A stretch of DNA of 64,000 bases, from positions 32,395 through 96,394 of the forward strand of contig KN817653.1 of NCBI GenBank assembly GCA_000827495.1. The letters run 5' to 3'. Shown piece after piece: positions 35,804 to 51,009 of this stretch. A program made the translations under genes and the position numbers. The stretch's first letter is position 1; each line of letters begins with the position of its first letter. Source of the DNA: Hypholoma sublateritium FD-334 SS-4. Its lineage: Eukaryota; Basidiomycota; Agaricomycetes; Agaricales; Strophariaceae. Below the pieces are notes generated by a model, which worked only from the letters and a program-made list of their open reading frames with translations, did not search any database and was not told where the DNA came from.

Positions 35804-37657
35804 CTACTTGTAGAGAAGTTGTACGTAGTAAAATGCAGATTGGAACGACGTTTGAATCAATTTTTCAAACCTGCGAACCTTGTAGACTATAAAGGCCCCA
35901 CGGTCCGACGACTGAATAACCCTCCGAATGAATTTCCCAAACCAAGAAGGCTTTGTCATTTGGTAGTGCTTCCATCGTTTCTTAAACTCCGGAGGAACAT
36001 GTGCCCACCGATCATAAGTTCTCCAGTAGTGCACACGAGCCTCACCTGAAACGGCCGTGTCAACTTGAAGGTTGAGTTCATCCTCAGTCAGCTTCTCCTT
36101 CTCCGTTTTGAAGAAGGAAAGTGCTTCTACAGCTGAGAGACGTTTATCGAGATCAGCCGTCACCATCCCGTCCAAAAGGGGAGCAAGAAAATAAAACGGC
36201 ATGTATCCGGAAAGATGCTGATATTTGTTAGAGCAGTGAGTTTATGTGATATACTGAATAAGAGATGAATTTACCTGAAACTCTTCGCAGAAGAATATTC
36301 CAAGGCATCCCACATCATATAGAAAGGGGTTAAACTCTAGTTCGCCTTCGAGAACACCATACGGTCTGTCATCAATTCCCCAGCTAGCTAAGTAAGACGA
36401 AATCCGAAAGTCTTCGAGAGAGATTTGTTGAGGGAATATTAGGGAAACATTGAAGTCGTTGAGCGCATAGCGCAAGCATTTCTCCTGGCTCATACTGGCA
36501 CGATGCTGCCCATTTCTGCAATCTATAAAGCTATCGTTCTGAAGGTGGTTGATCAGAATATTTTCGGTACGAATATCCTATGAGTGGACAAATTAACATC
36601 ATCGGAAGTGTATGTATAAATGAAATGGTACCCTATGAAATATTCGATGTTGGTGTAGAAAGACGAGGCCCTATTTAGATATTGGATGAGAAATCCTATT
36701 GAAAGGAATCAAACTTACATTGAGACAGCTTTCTATAATATCAAATACCTCATATACATACTGGATTTCGGTCACAATACTAGTTCCCCATCTTTGCAGG
36801 CAAATAATCAGCCCAGTCAGTCTCCAGAATTGTATTCGCGATAAGCGGGCATGAACTGACCTGGGCATGATAACAAAAACTTGACCTTCGCGTCGGAGAA
36901 TGTCAAGGACTGGTATGACACCTATATTTATAGTTGGATCCAGGAGAGATTTATCGTTGAATAGACATTCTAGAATCCTGAACTCGTCTGTATCTTCTTG
37001 GACAGGTTTGACGATGACGTGGCGCCCTTCTTCATCCTGACCATAAGCAAATTGCAACTAAACACAATTACAGTCACAGGTCATTTAGATATCCGTAACA
37101 GAGAAATGCCAGCGTTCGCACCATAGTTGGGGCACTAAATACGAAGGGAAATTCCCATTGTTCGTTTATGCCGTCGGGGTTTTCATTCACAAAATACGCG
37201 AAGGGGTGCTTTTGTTCTCCGAAGAAAGTGAGATGTGGTCTCTCATTTCTATATCCAGGTGAAGAAGTATATAGAGTATAGCCTTGTTCTTTGAGCCATG
37301 GTCGCAGAGAGTCCCAGAGCGCACGACACTGATCGATGTTGATCGAGTCGGAAAAAAAGCTCAAGCCCGAGACGTCTTCTATCTGCGATAGGTATACACT
37401 GAAATCAGAAATCTTTGCCTCTGCCGAATCACAGTACTCAGGTCTCCTACCTTCTGTGGAGTTGCGGGTTCATTGTATACAAACAACGGTTTAGCCGGAC
37501 TGTCCATATTGACCTGTCCATCACGAGTGACCAGAACGAATGGGTCGTAGAACGGGTCATATCCTTCAGCCTGCAATAATCGTGTAGTTGGGTTAGTTTT
37601 CGTACTCGTGAAGGTTCAGAAAAGGCTCAACGATTACCATACCTCTACGTTCGACAT
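35804..37657 (-). CDS. Fungal kinase-like protein (intact copy)
   Basis: Eight exons (37643-37657, 37451-37570, 37122-37382, 36861-37057, 36719-36791, 36632-36670, 36275-36577, 35804-36217) splice in phase to 473 residues. Kinase landmarks in order: a VIVKP lysine strand (HVIVKPVQEDTDEFRILECL), a hinge-like VFVIMPRWG, the catalytic loop HRDIRTENILI with aspartate and asparagine present (split by an intron after HR), and NDFNVSL where most kinases have DFG. The C-terminal lobe includes DVGCLGIFF and DKRLSAVEALSFF. This matches the expanded agaricomycete kinase-like families, many of unproven activity. The DFN variant leaves the metal-binding aspartate in place, so catalysis is possible. A truncated relative lies at 31.5 kb. 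Confidence 0.85.
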
Positions 37658-38200
37658 TATGGTTGAAAGACAACCGGCGGCGGCCCTGGTGAAGTTGGCA
37701 GATAATCTCACCTTGTTCGTGAGAGAATGAACGCCGTACCTAATTAGGGTATGTTGGTGTCTAAGTACTTATCGTCGCCAAATCGTCCATGTCAGGCTAA
37801 CAGGGCTATGTCCAAAAAATCACAAAGCTACTTCCATCATACAGTGCTTTATTTCGCTAAAATTAGCTGTGACAATGTCGCAAAGCGAACTTCCAGTAGT
37901 TCATCGTACCAGATATGATATACATGTATGATCAACCACTCCCAAACCACTCCCGCGAGAAGATTAGTATCCGAACTGTACTTAGCAGGTATTCAAACCT
38001 CTGTACACTGGTAGATAACGACTGTTCCAGGGCCTAGGCAGCTTCGCAGATCAAAATTTAAAACCTCCCGGGCACTTCAGAAGTTATCATGTCTCCGATT
38101 CTTGCAATTTTAGCTCAGATCACAGGAGGGTATGAATGTTTTGCCTGTTATGTGATATAATAATTAAAAGAGTTGTCTCTCCCGCTACATAATCTAGCTA
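37658..38200. other. Intergenic, no gene seen
   Basis: Promoter side of the kinase-like gene, then the 3' flank of the BiP gene. No element is recognisable. Confidence 0.4.
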
Positions 38201-38325
38201 TAACCAAGCGATGCAACATTTTGTGGGGAATCGTCCCCGCCCCGCTTCCCCATCCCTACCCGCTCGTCAACGGGTCGGAGCCAGATGCGTGCGAATAGCC
38301 AATAAAATACAAGCCGCCCACCAGC

Positions 38326-40796
<2,471 letters not shown>

Positions 40797-40844
40797 GATG
40801 ATGGTCGTGGTTTTACAGAAAGTTTGGAAACGCGGGTGCCCCTG

Positions 40845-40853
40845 CTATTTATT
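40845..40853 (-). promoter_or_regulatory. TATA-like element of KAR2
   Basis: Reads GAATAAATAG on the minus strand, about 50-55 bases before the KAR2 ATG at 40796. Confidence 0.4.
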
Positions 40854-40867
40854 CATCGACAAGGCCA

Positions 40868-41044
40868 TGACGTGTCACTTAGACGTGGCCCAGTCACGTG
40901 CACCTTTTCACTCTCTGGAGTCTGCGAGAACTAGTTGCCACCTCATTCACCATGACCTGGCTGAGCAGGACACGTACGCGCGGAGTATCTTTCCACATCA
41001 TGACCGACGACAAAGAAATGGAATCTTGCTGTGACACTGACGTG
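40868..41044 (-). promoter_or_regulatory. Cluster of ACGTG elements upstream of KAR2 (possible UPRE)
   Basis: TGACGTG at 40868-40874, AGACGTGG at 40881-40888, TCACGTG at 40894-40900 and TGACGTG at 41038-41044 lie 70-250 bases upstream of the start codon. ACGTG cores, in particular TGACGTG, are what Hac1/XBP1-type bZIP factors bind in unfolded-protein-response promoters. Their spacing and clustering ahead of the classical target gene suggest UPR control. This is inference from motif and context. Confidence 0.55.
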
Positions 41045-41231
41045 CTTTTGCGGTCTTTCTAGGGCGTCCTATTGGCTTTCCTCTATCGGCTACCCAGCGC
41101 TATGACGTCGCTTCAAGCTGACCTCCGAGTTTATTTTTCAAATCGTTGCAAGCCTTTGGACGTCAAAATTATGATGACTCTATTGCTATTAAACATTACA
41201 AGGAATAATTCGGATTTAAGAAATCCCAGTA

Positions 41232-43640
41232 CTAATTATCTGTAGCGCTTCCCACATCCACTCTTTCCAAGCTCTTCTTGTCGTGTTCCTCGAATGACCC
41301 CTCGGCCGACTCGCTCTTTTTTGAAACGTTGGCGACAGGTCCAGTAAACCAGTACATCCCACCGTACTTGGGGAAGAAATAGTATATGATCGACAGAAGC
41401 ATCACTCCGCCGAAAACAGCGACGGTGTAGTTCATGTCTTGCACAGTGGTTGTTGGCGACGTCGGGAACAGGAAGACAGTGCTCATGAATGCCATGAAGA
41501 GGACAGCTATGATTCCAACGGGTAAACTCTGTAAATTCCGACACCATCAGCATGCTTTACGAAACATAGACACAAGCTCGACACTTACGAAACGACCGAG
41601 GTCGAAAGGTCCCGGCTTGAAGTCATTATCGCCAATAAATCGGACAACGATAGGGATCGCATATGCAAAATACAGCCCCGTCACACTCAGCGCGAAGACG
41701 GCGTTAATTGCCTGGTCACCAGCAAAGACGAGCAGGCCAAGAGCAATGGAGAGGATGGCATCGAACAGGACCGTGTTGACTGGTGTACCCGTGTAGCCGT
41801 TCATTCGGTACAACCAATATGAGAAGGGGAGAGCGGAATCGCGGCTGAACGCGAAGGTCTGTCGGCTGGCGGCGAGGAGCTATGGAACACTCAAGTGGTC
41901 AGTATACTGGCAATGGATATGTTGAGAGGGCGATAAGTACCATACTCGATCCCATCATGTATCTGATAATGAGAATGAAAATCAGTGCTTCGATAGGACC
42001 TGGAGACGGAGACCTACTGCACAATGACCACGATTGCCCAGATGGCGAGCGTTGGCTTTTGCCCAAAGCTATTGAAGAATATTTGTGCCATTGGCTGGTC
42101 GCTGTCGATAAGGGACTGCAAGTCCGATCCCATGCAAAACGCGAGGGACATGTTGATGGCTGATATTATTGCTGTAAGTATGCATACATGATAGGGAGAG
42201 AATGTACTTACCCCATCCCAGCACACCAGCGATTCCGATAGCATAGACGATTGCCCATGGGACAGCTGTTGCTGCATTTGACGCCTCCTCGCTGATATGC
42301 ACACTCGAGTCAAAGGAACCTGCCACCTTTCTGTTGAAATCAAGTATCAAAACATGCAGCTCATGAGCACATACAAATTGTCCACAGTGGTGCGAGGAAG
42401 CTCAGAATGAATGCGTAGCCATTGGGCCATCCATTAACTTGAAAAGGCAGGGATTCAGGAAGGAGAAAGCTAGGAATAAGATGACACGCACCGTTGTAAT
42501 AATCCCAAAGCGCAACTTTTGCGCTGTTCTTGAATTCGGCGGGTGTTGCCGCGGGCAAGGCGATAATAATTGCCAGACACAATCTGCGCACAAGGGGTGA
42601 GCGATAAGCGTAACGAAAGAAAAGAATTTGAACCAGAAGACTCACAAGACGTTGAGTACTACGTACACCGTCTGCAGTCTCGCGAGGACAGAGGTGCCAA
42701 GACAGCAGATGAGTGCGTGAGAGGCGACAATGCCAACATATACACCGCTGTCAGAGTGCTATTCTCAGCGAAATTATCCAGAAGAAAATCGATGACGACG
42801 TACAAAAGCTGCGCACTCGTGGGCGAGAATGATCCACCCGAACCAATCGTCACCGCCGCCATTATTTGCACAGCACATCCCCAGTCGATGGAGGCCACAG
42901 AGGCAATCGAACCGATGGTGTTAGCGTCTATAAATAGAGTCAGAAATCTAATAATAGTCAAAGGGCATATCTGGGCATATTCATGTGCGAGTAGATAGCA
43001 TCATAAGGCGGGGCGGGGATAGATGCGGATACGCTACCCGTACGTAGAGAGTCCCTGGGATTTGGAAAAGAAGCTGGGGAAGAAGAGACGCACACCCTAC
43101 AATCCAGCAGAGAGCATTTCGATAGCTGGGAGATGCCAGTGAGTACGTCCAGAAGTAGAGCTGCAGATCACAGTTAGCGTTTGATATTCCCAGAGTTGGG
43201 GAGCCGTTCGATATTTACCCCGCCTGACGTCGGTGCCGCTGAAGCGAGCTCAGCCATCGCTAAGCCGACTATGAAGATGAACACGCTCGCCACCAACCAC
43301 TGCGCCGATAAGCATCAGAACACACCGGAAATTGACCGAGAATACAAGACTCACCCCCCAGACCATTGCAGGGCCGCCTCCATTTGGCAGCGCATAGAAT
43401 AATACAGAGGCGATTGAAGGAAGGAGGCCAATAATCGAGAACGCGATTCCGAAGACCTAGAGGGAAAGTGTAGCACCACGTTAATAGAGCTCGTCTGTCT
43501 CCCATGATTTGCGGACATGCCTCTAGAGGGGTGAACGCTCGTTTGAACTCTTGTTTGTAGCCAAGATCAGCTAGCAGTGCTTCGTCCGCGCGGCGAATTT
43601 CGTCAGCACGAGAGAGGCCGCCATTTTCAGAATCCTTCAT
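41232..43640 (-). CDS. Amino acid / GABA permease (APC superfamily)
   Basis: A multi-exon minus-strand gene of roughly ten exons, starting MKDSENGGLSRADEIRRADE and ending with a charged tail (SLERVDVGSATDN). Visible segments: FGIAFSIIGLLPSIASVLFY, a conserved GGGPAMVWGW turn, VFIFIVGLAMAELASAAPTSGG, YFWTYSLASPSYRNALCWIV, then further helices, the LAASRQTFAFSRDSALPFSY block and a paired C-terminal set. These are hallmarks of the fungal ACT family (Uga4-like), twelve-helix transporters importing amino acids, GABA or choline; the substrate is not decided. The first intron starts with GC instead of GT (GCATGT, from 43520 downwards). The 3' end shares a short gap with the KAR2 promoter, so the gene runs towards KAR2's upstream region. 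Confidence 0.88.
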
Positions 43641-45436
43641 AGTTGCCAGAATGGAGGGGGGAAGGAAGACGGAAAATGGGAGACAGCCGTAGATATATGG
43701 CGTGTGACACTTGGAGTAAGACAGGAGGGCCCTGGCCGAAGCGTTCGGGAGCCAAAGTAAGTGGTAATGGAATGTGTGTAATCATGCAGCCGAGTGCCTC
43801 TCGATAAGAAACTGGACGATAAGGGTTCAAACGTTCAGTGGCCGACGATAAAGCCGAAAAGGGGCAGTATATCTAGTATAGGATAACAGAGGATAAGCTA
43901 GGCAAGGGGATAGATAAAGCTGGGTGGTTGCGGACATCCGTGGTTTGGCGACTTGATCAGTCCATGGATTCGTCGTGAGAAATCATATTCAACCTTCCTG
44001 TAGAATTATCAAAATAAACCTATCTTAGAAATCAAATTGCCAGAAGCTCTGGTTCGAACGTCCTTGTGACCCGTGTGCATTCTCTCAGGTATGTGAGCTA
44101 AAATACAGTGCAACACGGCGTCCTGCGGCGCTACCTTATTCCATAACCATTCCCTATCAGTACCATTTTTACTAGCCTGATATGGGCGCTTGTCCTGAAT
44201 GCGAGCGCTGAGCGCTAAAATGACACGCAAAAATGACGCGAAAATTGATAGCGACAGGCCCGAATTGGACCGAATTGATATTCAATTTGAAAATGGAGTG
44301 CTGCGTGGCTTTTCCCGATAAGCCATGCATTGTTTAAGAATAAAAATGGGCTGCATTAGGCTGCATTGCCGTGAAAAAAAAATAACCATGGGTTGAACGA
44401 GAGGGAAATGCAATACAAATGTTTATTTTAGGTCTCCATCAGATTACAATGATAAATTCGACTGTTCCTTGGGAGTGATATTCTACTATGTAACGATATC
44501 ATCGATATAACTAGGCCTGGCGTACGTCAGTTACGGGTAAGAAGGTAAAGTGCTGAATGATCCCCCACGGATCGTGCTAAAAAAAGAAATTTATTCCCTG
44601 CTTTCTGCTTGATCACTTATGTACTACCCCAGTTTATGTAGGTGTACGCTCTGCCCCACATGGACAAGATCCAGGAAACTTCGATCATTAACAAACAAAG
44701 AAATACCAGGAAATACCGCGGGCTCGCTCGCTCGGTTCAAAGTAAATAATCGCACTCCCAGGTGCCGGATGGCACCTCTAATTAAAAGCGATATCAGGCG
44801 CAAGCATAAGCACAAAGCTTTGATATTGCACATCTCTCTTCTCAACGCCACTGCGGCGTCTATCTCGAAGATTGCCTCGGCCCGTAAAGCAATCTAAGTA
44901 ATCTCCAGATAAGGTCTCTGTCTTGTGTGTGTACGTCGTAGAAGCTATTTTAAGACGTGGATATATGATGACCCCTATGTAAGGCCACAGAGAAGCAAGC
45001 CGCCTTTATATCGGATATCACAGATAGTGGAGGAGATTGTTGACAAGGCGAAAGTACTACGCCCCTATAAGCGTGCAATGGGGAATATTCAATACCGACA
45101 GCCTTCAAGTAGAGCTATACATAGTGGTTTCCTTTTTTGCGATATAAAACATAATGCTTGGTGAAAACGACACTCAATGTGCCGATAACTTTTTACGTCG
45201 ACGAGGTACAGAGTTAGTTGCAGCATTATCACCATGATTATGATCGACGAAGTTGTGCTATCACCTGTTTAAATTTATAGAGCGCGCATTTATTTACATC
45301 CTGCGGACCTGTCGTCCTACCTCATGGAAAGGTACAGCTTCGGTAGGATGGCGTGAGCTAAATGTTGGCGCAGAAAGATTTCGCCGATCTATATAAGTGA
45401 GCTTGAACCCGATCTCACTTCCAATTTACAGCTTTC
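43641..45436. other. Intergenic, no gene seen
   Basis: About 1.8 kb without supported coding sequence. Small open frames at 44619-44897 and 44925-45164 (plus) lack splice partners. Contains the promoters of the permease (minus) and the amine oxidase (plus); TATATAAG near 45391 is a possible TATA box for the latter, 46 bases upstream. Confidence 0.45.
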
Positions 45437-47404
45437 ATGGTTCAATTCAACTCAACCTTTCGTAGGCTTGCCACTCTCTTTCTCCGGGCTTTATCCGTAC
45501 CCCACCTTTCCAACGCGGCCGCAGCTGCTTCCAATGGCCCTCGAGTTCTTATCCTGGGTGGTGGCGTGTCTGGTGTCATCGCGGCGCGTACACTCCATCA
45601 AAGCGGGATTGACAACTTCGTCATAGTTGAAGCGCGCGACGAGCTCGGTGGGCGAATGATGACCACGACCTTCGGGGGCAAGACAATCGAGCAGGGCGCG
45701 AACTGGATCCAGGGAACGCAAACGGGGAAAGGTCCGGCTAACCCAATATTCACGCTCGCGAAGAAACACAACGTCAGCACCCAGCTCAATGACTGGTCGG
45801 GTAGCGTCAGTGAGTGCTAACTTTATACCCATGTCCCGCGTGGACGTGCGAACTCAAACGCTCATGTGAAGCCTCTGCTCCGCATAGCGACCTTCGATAC
45901 GACAGGCGCCGTCGATTGGCTCGATGTTTTTGACGCCTCGGGCGACGATTTTGACGATATGACGGTGGCTGCTGGTGAGTTTTTCTCTTTATGCGGGTGC
46001 TGTGAATATCAGCTTTTAACACATACGCATCTAGGCGCCCGTGTCGATCAGAATCTTGTTGATCTCTCGGCAAGGACCGGCTACTCACTCATCAAGGCAA
46101 AGCCCAAAACCGACCAGGAAAGAGCCGCGGAGTATTATCAGGTATGTTGAATGGTGTAGTGCGCATAAACCGTACCTGACGTTTTCTCTGGATTTGATAA
46201 GTATGACTGGGAGTATGCGCAAACACCTGAAGAATCGTCATTGATCGCCTCCGCCTGGGTATGCCATCATCCTTTTCTCCGTTTGAGATACGCTAATTAA
46301 ATTTGTTAGGGCAATAACTTCACATATAACACTGATCAAGGAGGATTTTCAGAAGACAATTTGATGTCAATCGACCAGAGAGGTTTCAAAGCACTCATCC
46401 AACTGGAGGCGCAGGATTTCCTTACTCCTAGCCAGATCCAACTGAATTCGGTTGTGAAGAACATCACTTATTCCAAGAGTGGGGTAACGGTTACGTTGAC
46501 GAATGGAAAGACTCTCACTGGCGATTATGCTTTGTGTACATTCAGCCTGGGAGTGCTACAGAATGATGACGTTAAGTTCCAGCCCGAACTTCCTGGTGAG
46601 CGTTACAGGAATTTTTTCCCTTGAGCGATTTCGCTGACTAGGTTATGAATAGATTTTAAGCAAGAAGCAATCCAGAGTATGGTTATGGGTACCTTCACTA
46701 AGATATTCTTGAAGTTCCCAAAGAAATTCTGGTTTGACACCGAGGTTCGTTTTGATCAGACAGAGCCTCTACATGTTACTTACGATACATGTAGATGGGT
46801 ATATTTGCAGACTCGACGCGCGGAAGGTATCCAGTTTGGCAAAGCTTAGATCATCCCAACTTTTTCCCTGGATCAGGAATTTTATTCGTAACCGTCACGG
46901 TGTGTACAATGATAATTCAATCGTACTGGGGTTATTCAAATCATGGCATCTTAGGGAGACTTTTCGATCAGAATTGAAGCGCTGTCGGACCAAAAAGTTC
47001 AAGCAGAAGTCATGGAGGTAGTGCGTATGATGTATCCGAACATCACGGTACCGGAACCCAGTGAATTCTTCTTTCCGAGATGGCATACCAATACTCTATT
47101 CCGCGGCTCGTATTCAAACTGGCCACCGGCTCTATCCAGTCAACACATTGACAACCTTCGCGCAAATGTTGGCCGACTCTACTTTTCCGGAGAAGCGACG
47201 AGTAGGAAATACTTTGGTGTGTTCTAGCCGCCTTCGTTGTCAGTTGGTTTCTCTGAACGACTTCTCCTAGGTTTCTTGCAGGGCGCTTACTTCGAAGGAC
47301 AAACTGCCGCCAATAACATTTTAGCGTGCATAAAAGGGCCCACATGCGCCAATCTGGAACACTTTACTCAGATCAACAATGTTCTTCCTTACGAGAATAA
47401 TTAG
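45437..47404 (+). CDS. Flavin amine oxidase, polyamine oxidase-like, secreted
   Basis: Nine exons (45437-45809, 45888-45974, 46035-46141, 46202-46258, 46310-46595, 46653-46744, 46795-46899, 46955-47216, 47271-47404) join in phase to exactly 500 residues, the common size of the family. The N terminus has a signal-like hydrophobic region followed by the FAD-binding VLILGGGVSGVIAARTL, then EARDELGGRM and EQGANWIQGT. The C-terminal FAD motif is LYFSGEATSRKYFGFLQGAY. Such enzymes oxidise spermine or spermidine, releasing H2O2 and an aldehyde. Secretion is inferred from the N terminus. H2O2 supply to extracellular peroxidases is a possible role in a wood- or litter-decay fungus. Confidence 0.9.
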
Positions 47405-48001
47405 AATAATTACATGGGTTTTATCCAAGTTTTATCATTTGAACTTGGACGGTTTTGAGTACTTCGGCACATGCCGAATTGAGATGCCAAGGGGACAACC
47501 GCGGTTGCTCCCAAGAACCAACTCTCGTCTTGGTTTTTTGATGGCTTCATGCCTCCTCTCCAGTCGTTTGCTCCAAATTTGTCCAACGAACACGTCGAGG
47601 CCCCCTCCTACCAGATGGTCAGTGCTTGGTCTGGGCTCTCTCACCGGCCAGCTATGATGTATGATGCGAAGCCGTAAGTAAGAAGCGGTAATCGGAAGGA
47701 CAATCACGACTCACGACCCAGACCAAGCAGCCCCATCGCAGTGTGCGGCGCGTCGCGGTTGCTACATACAACAGTATCCGTCGTGACCGTATAACAATTT
47801 CAGTTTGGCGAACAGGACGACGGCACAAGTACTGGCATCGTTTCTTCTTTCCCGCTTCCACCCATTTCCTTTCTTTTGGCTGGATCCATTCGATTTCTTT
47901 CTTGTATTCACTTGCCCTGGAGGGAATGTTCTAAGCATACAAACCTTTCTTTTTTTTCTTTTCTTCGTTCCTATCATCAACTTCAGCTGTAGAGGTATTA
48001 T
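47405..48001. other. Intergenic, promoter of the following membrane protein
   Basis: Includes a pyrimidine-rich T/C tract at about 47945-47975, just upstream of the ATG at 48002. Such tracts are common near transcription starts in filamentous fungi. Confidence 0.4.
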
Positions 48002-50544
48002 GTGGGGAACCAACAGCCGACAAGTCTTCAAACAAGCCCTGTTGTGCAGCAGAGTAAAGATTCTAGTAAGCATCCTGTTATTTCAAGTAATCGTGCTACG
48101 AATCCTAACGAATCCGAAAAGTACACACGGATTACTCTAACGCGAGTCACAACTCTTTACTTCGTGTTCACTGTCATCACCTGTATCGTCCTGAGCGTAT
48201 CGCAGGGAGTTGCGTTCAGAGACAACTCGGAAGCCATCTCGGCCATTGGCGCCGTAATCGACGCAAGACGCGTAAATGCGAGCCTTGTGGTCCTCGAGCA
48301 AGGCACTCTACGAACGTGCAGTAGCATCCCGAACCAGCGAGGGACGGACTGCGTTGACATCTTGACGTTTGGGTCGAAGGATCTGCAGATCCGGGGTGTC
48401 GATAGCTCGTCCCGAGATGTAGAACCGCACATCTCGGAGGAATTGGAGTTTATATCATCAAGGTCTGACGACGACAGCGAGGGCGAGGACCTTCCGGACG
48501 GCGAGAGCGATGGTTCAGATTTAGACAATGGTGATGAAATCAGTCAGGACGTAACTGGCAGAGGCGATGTCCATAGGCGCAAGACCGATAACAAGAATGA
48601 CGAAGAAGCGGTCGAAGGGTCAGAGGGTTTAGAAGACAATATCTCTAAGTCTCTGGACGATACTTGTATCACGGCTTTGCAATGGGTCGATGACACGTAA
48701 GTACTCATATTTTCTTCTCGCAACTTCAAAGCTTTATTCGGCCCTTGATCAGTATTCACGATGCTCAGCGGGAGGACGTTGTTACCTTTGTTTTCCAACT
48801 CTGGCTCTTTGTTCTCGCTTTGGTGACCGTACGTAAAACTTTCCAATACCATGTCCGCCTCTCACCATACGTGTAGATCCTCAACGAGTCAATCCCCCAT
48901 CTGGTAGCAGGCCTTTTTGGCCATGCTCTCGGAACAGCCTGGTCGGGATATCGTATTTCGTCAACTCAGGCATTGAAGACCTTCTACCAGAACAGTATTG
49001 TCTCGGAGGCATGTGATGGGCATGACATACTCGGAAACTGGTGGGATGTCAGAATTCGACATGCGGTATGTTGCCGCCAGTTAGAAATCTCCTCCGAGCA
49101 GGCTAACCTTGTTTATACCTTAGATCCCTGTGGTTGTCATGAACGGTATTGCCTTAATTGTGCTGTTCGGGCTGTCGTATAAACTCTTCAGTGTTTGTCT
49201 CCCTTTCATATCCATTTTCACTGTACTCACAAAAAGCAGGTATACGCGAAAGAGTCTTTCAGTCGCGTCGGTGCCTCGGCAAAGATTCATCGAATGTACA
49301 AGGTAGTACTTCAGAATTTACTACTTTGGTATATGTTAACGCCGTCGATGGTGTAGGTCGTCTTATTGTTTTCGGTCTGCCTGCAACTATCGGCTTTCTT
49401 TTCAACCGCATCAACGGCTATGTGGATCGACAAAATTTCTCATAATTCTATAATGCGCCTAGCGCACCATTCGAAATTATACTTGGCCGCGTTCATTGTA
49501 ACGTTGGTGGTACGTACCAAATTAATACTGGTGCTCGTTATTTGAATGCTGTTACTTATTCTTTGCGTTCGTTAGTTATCATTTCCGTGGTTTTACCTGG
49601 TGCGCTTCATCCACTGTATTACCGCGTATACGATGTACTAATAATTGTCATGTTAGGGCTGGGTATGTGTTAGGAAGGAGTGCAAGATTAGATTTTGGGC
49701 ATTTATGGCGATATCACTGATATTCATTACCATATCTACTGCGATGTTCACGAGTCCTCGTAAGCATAGTGGCTCTATGTTGAAATTTGGCTGATGAACA
49801 TCATTGTTAGTCTATGTCTACATCTTCATTAGCTGGAGACTATTTGGGGCTATGAGCGTAACAGCTTACGTTTTAGCCGTTGCCACAGCGGGTCTTGCCA
49901 TCATATGTCGCCTCAATTATGGAAAAGGACTCGCTCACTACCGTGAGTGAAACATCATTTTTGTTTTGCCTACTTTTTAATCCTTATATACCCCTCCAGT
50001 TCAAGTGTCGGATGCGCTGGAAGGCATGGATTTTTCTCCCGTGATTTTTTCCAATACCGGAAACAACGACCTTGAGAAACGTGGTTCCATGGAGAAAAGG
50101 CTCAGCCCCGCGACATTCATGCCGCCAACCACCGTCCACGTCCCCCCAGGGGCGTTCAAGTTCAACAAGCCTCTAAAGCAGCGCGGTTCATCGATATACT
50201 CTGAGGAGAATGGAATAGCCGTGTACCTCTCATCGTCCCCGCCATTGATATCCGAGCTGGCGCCTGCGCCCAGCCGCTTGTCAAGGGTTGCTAGCAAGCG
50301 CAGCGTGCATATACCTTATCCTTCACTGAAGGATATCGATACCCAAACCGCTGAAGCCAGGAAATCCAAGTTGTTGCCCGCCTTACAAGCCGCCGCACCG
50401 AGTTCGGTGGGATCGACCACGTCATCTCCAACCTCCTCGTCTTTGTACCGCATGGGGTCATTTTCTTCCACCGATGGTTCACCAAAGAGAGTGGGCTTGC
50501 CTGCTAACCCACGCAGCGCAAAAATCCCAAGCCAACCTTTCTAG
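48002..50544 (+). CDS. Multi-pass membrane protein, plus-strand member of a tail-to-tail pair
   Basis: The start at 48002 gives a polar N terminus, then YTRITLTRVTTLYFVFTVIT as the first helix. A luminal or extracellular loop follows with a long acidic low-complexity run (about codons 155-215, many D/E/S). Exon 1 ends at 48696, and the next exon reads FVFQLWLFVLALVT. Later exons carry ILNESIPHLVAGLFGHALGT, SYKLF, QVYAKESFSRVGAS and further helices. The last exon (from about 50000) is a serine- and proline-rich cytoplasmic tail. I count seven or more helices. It is paralogous to the gene at 51010-53250. The family is known to me only as uncharacterised agaricomycete membrane proteins. Confidence 0.75.
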
Positions 50545-51009
50545 ACCGATTGATGCTTGACTAAGCCCTTGACCGCTCCCGACGAAATCTAGCTTGCATC
50601 TACTCGATCAATTAGCAGCAGCTGGGTGTATCTGTACATGTATAGCCTTGTATTACCTTCTCCCATGGGTTGATCTCAGTCGGGGTTTTCATTCTTTTGT
50701 TTGATTACTGTCGTTTACCACTTTTCGCTGCACAGTCAGTACTGTATAACAAAAATCTACCTTGTAGACCAATTGTAGACCATTGATTCCAGAAAATATG
50801 TTTCAGGTGAATACCCCCATGACTATTTTATTGGGTGATGATTATTTAAACAGTGCTGCTGCAATTCAATGACGAGGATGTAGCGCGGTATGTGACGCTC
50901 AGAAAATGAAGTGAGATCTAGACAAAGGTCCATTAAAAGTACAAGATTGCAACCATAGCGAGATGAAGTTAAGAATGATCGAAGAATCACCATCCGCCGG
51001 GAATTGTGA
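50545..51009. other. Shared 3' intergenic space
   Basis: Lies between two convergent paralogous genes. AT-rich with possible polyadenylation-type sequences; no gene. Confidence 0.4.
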
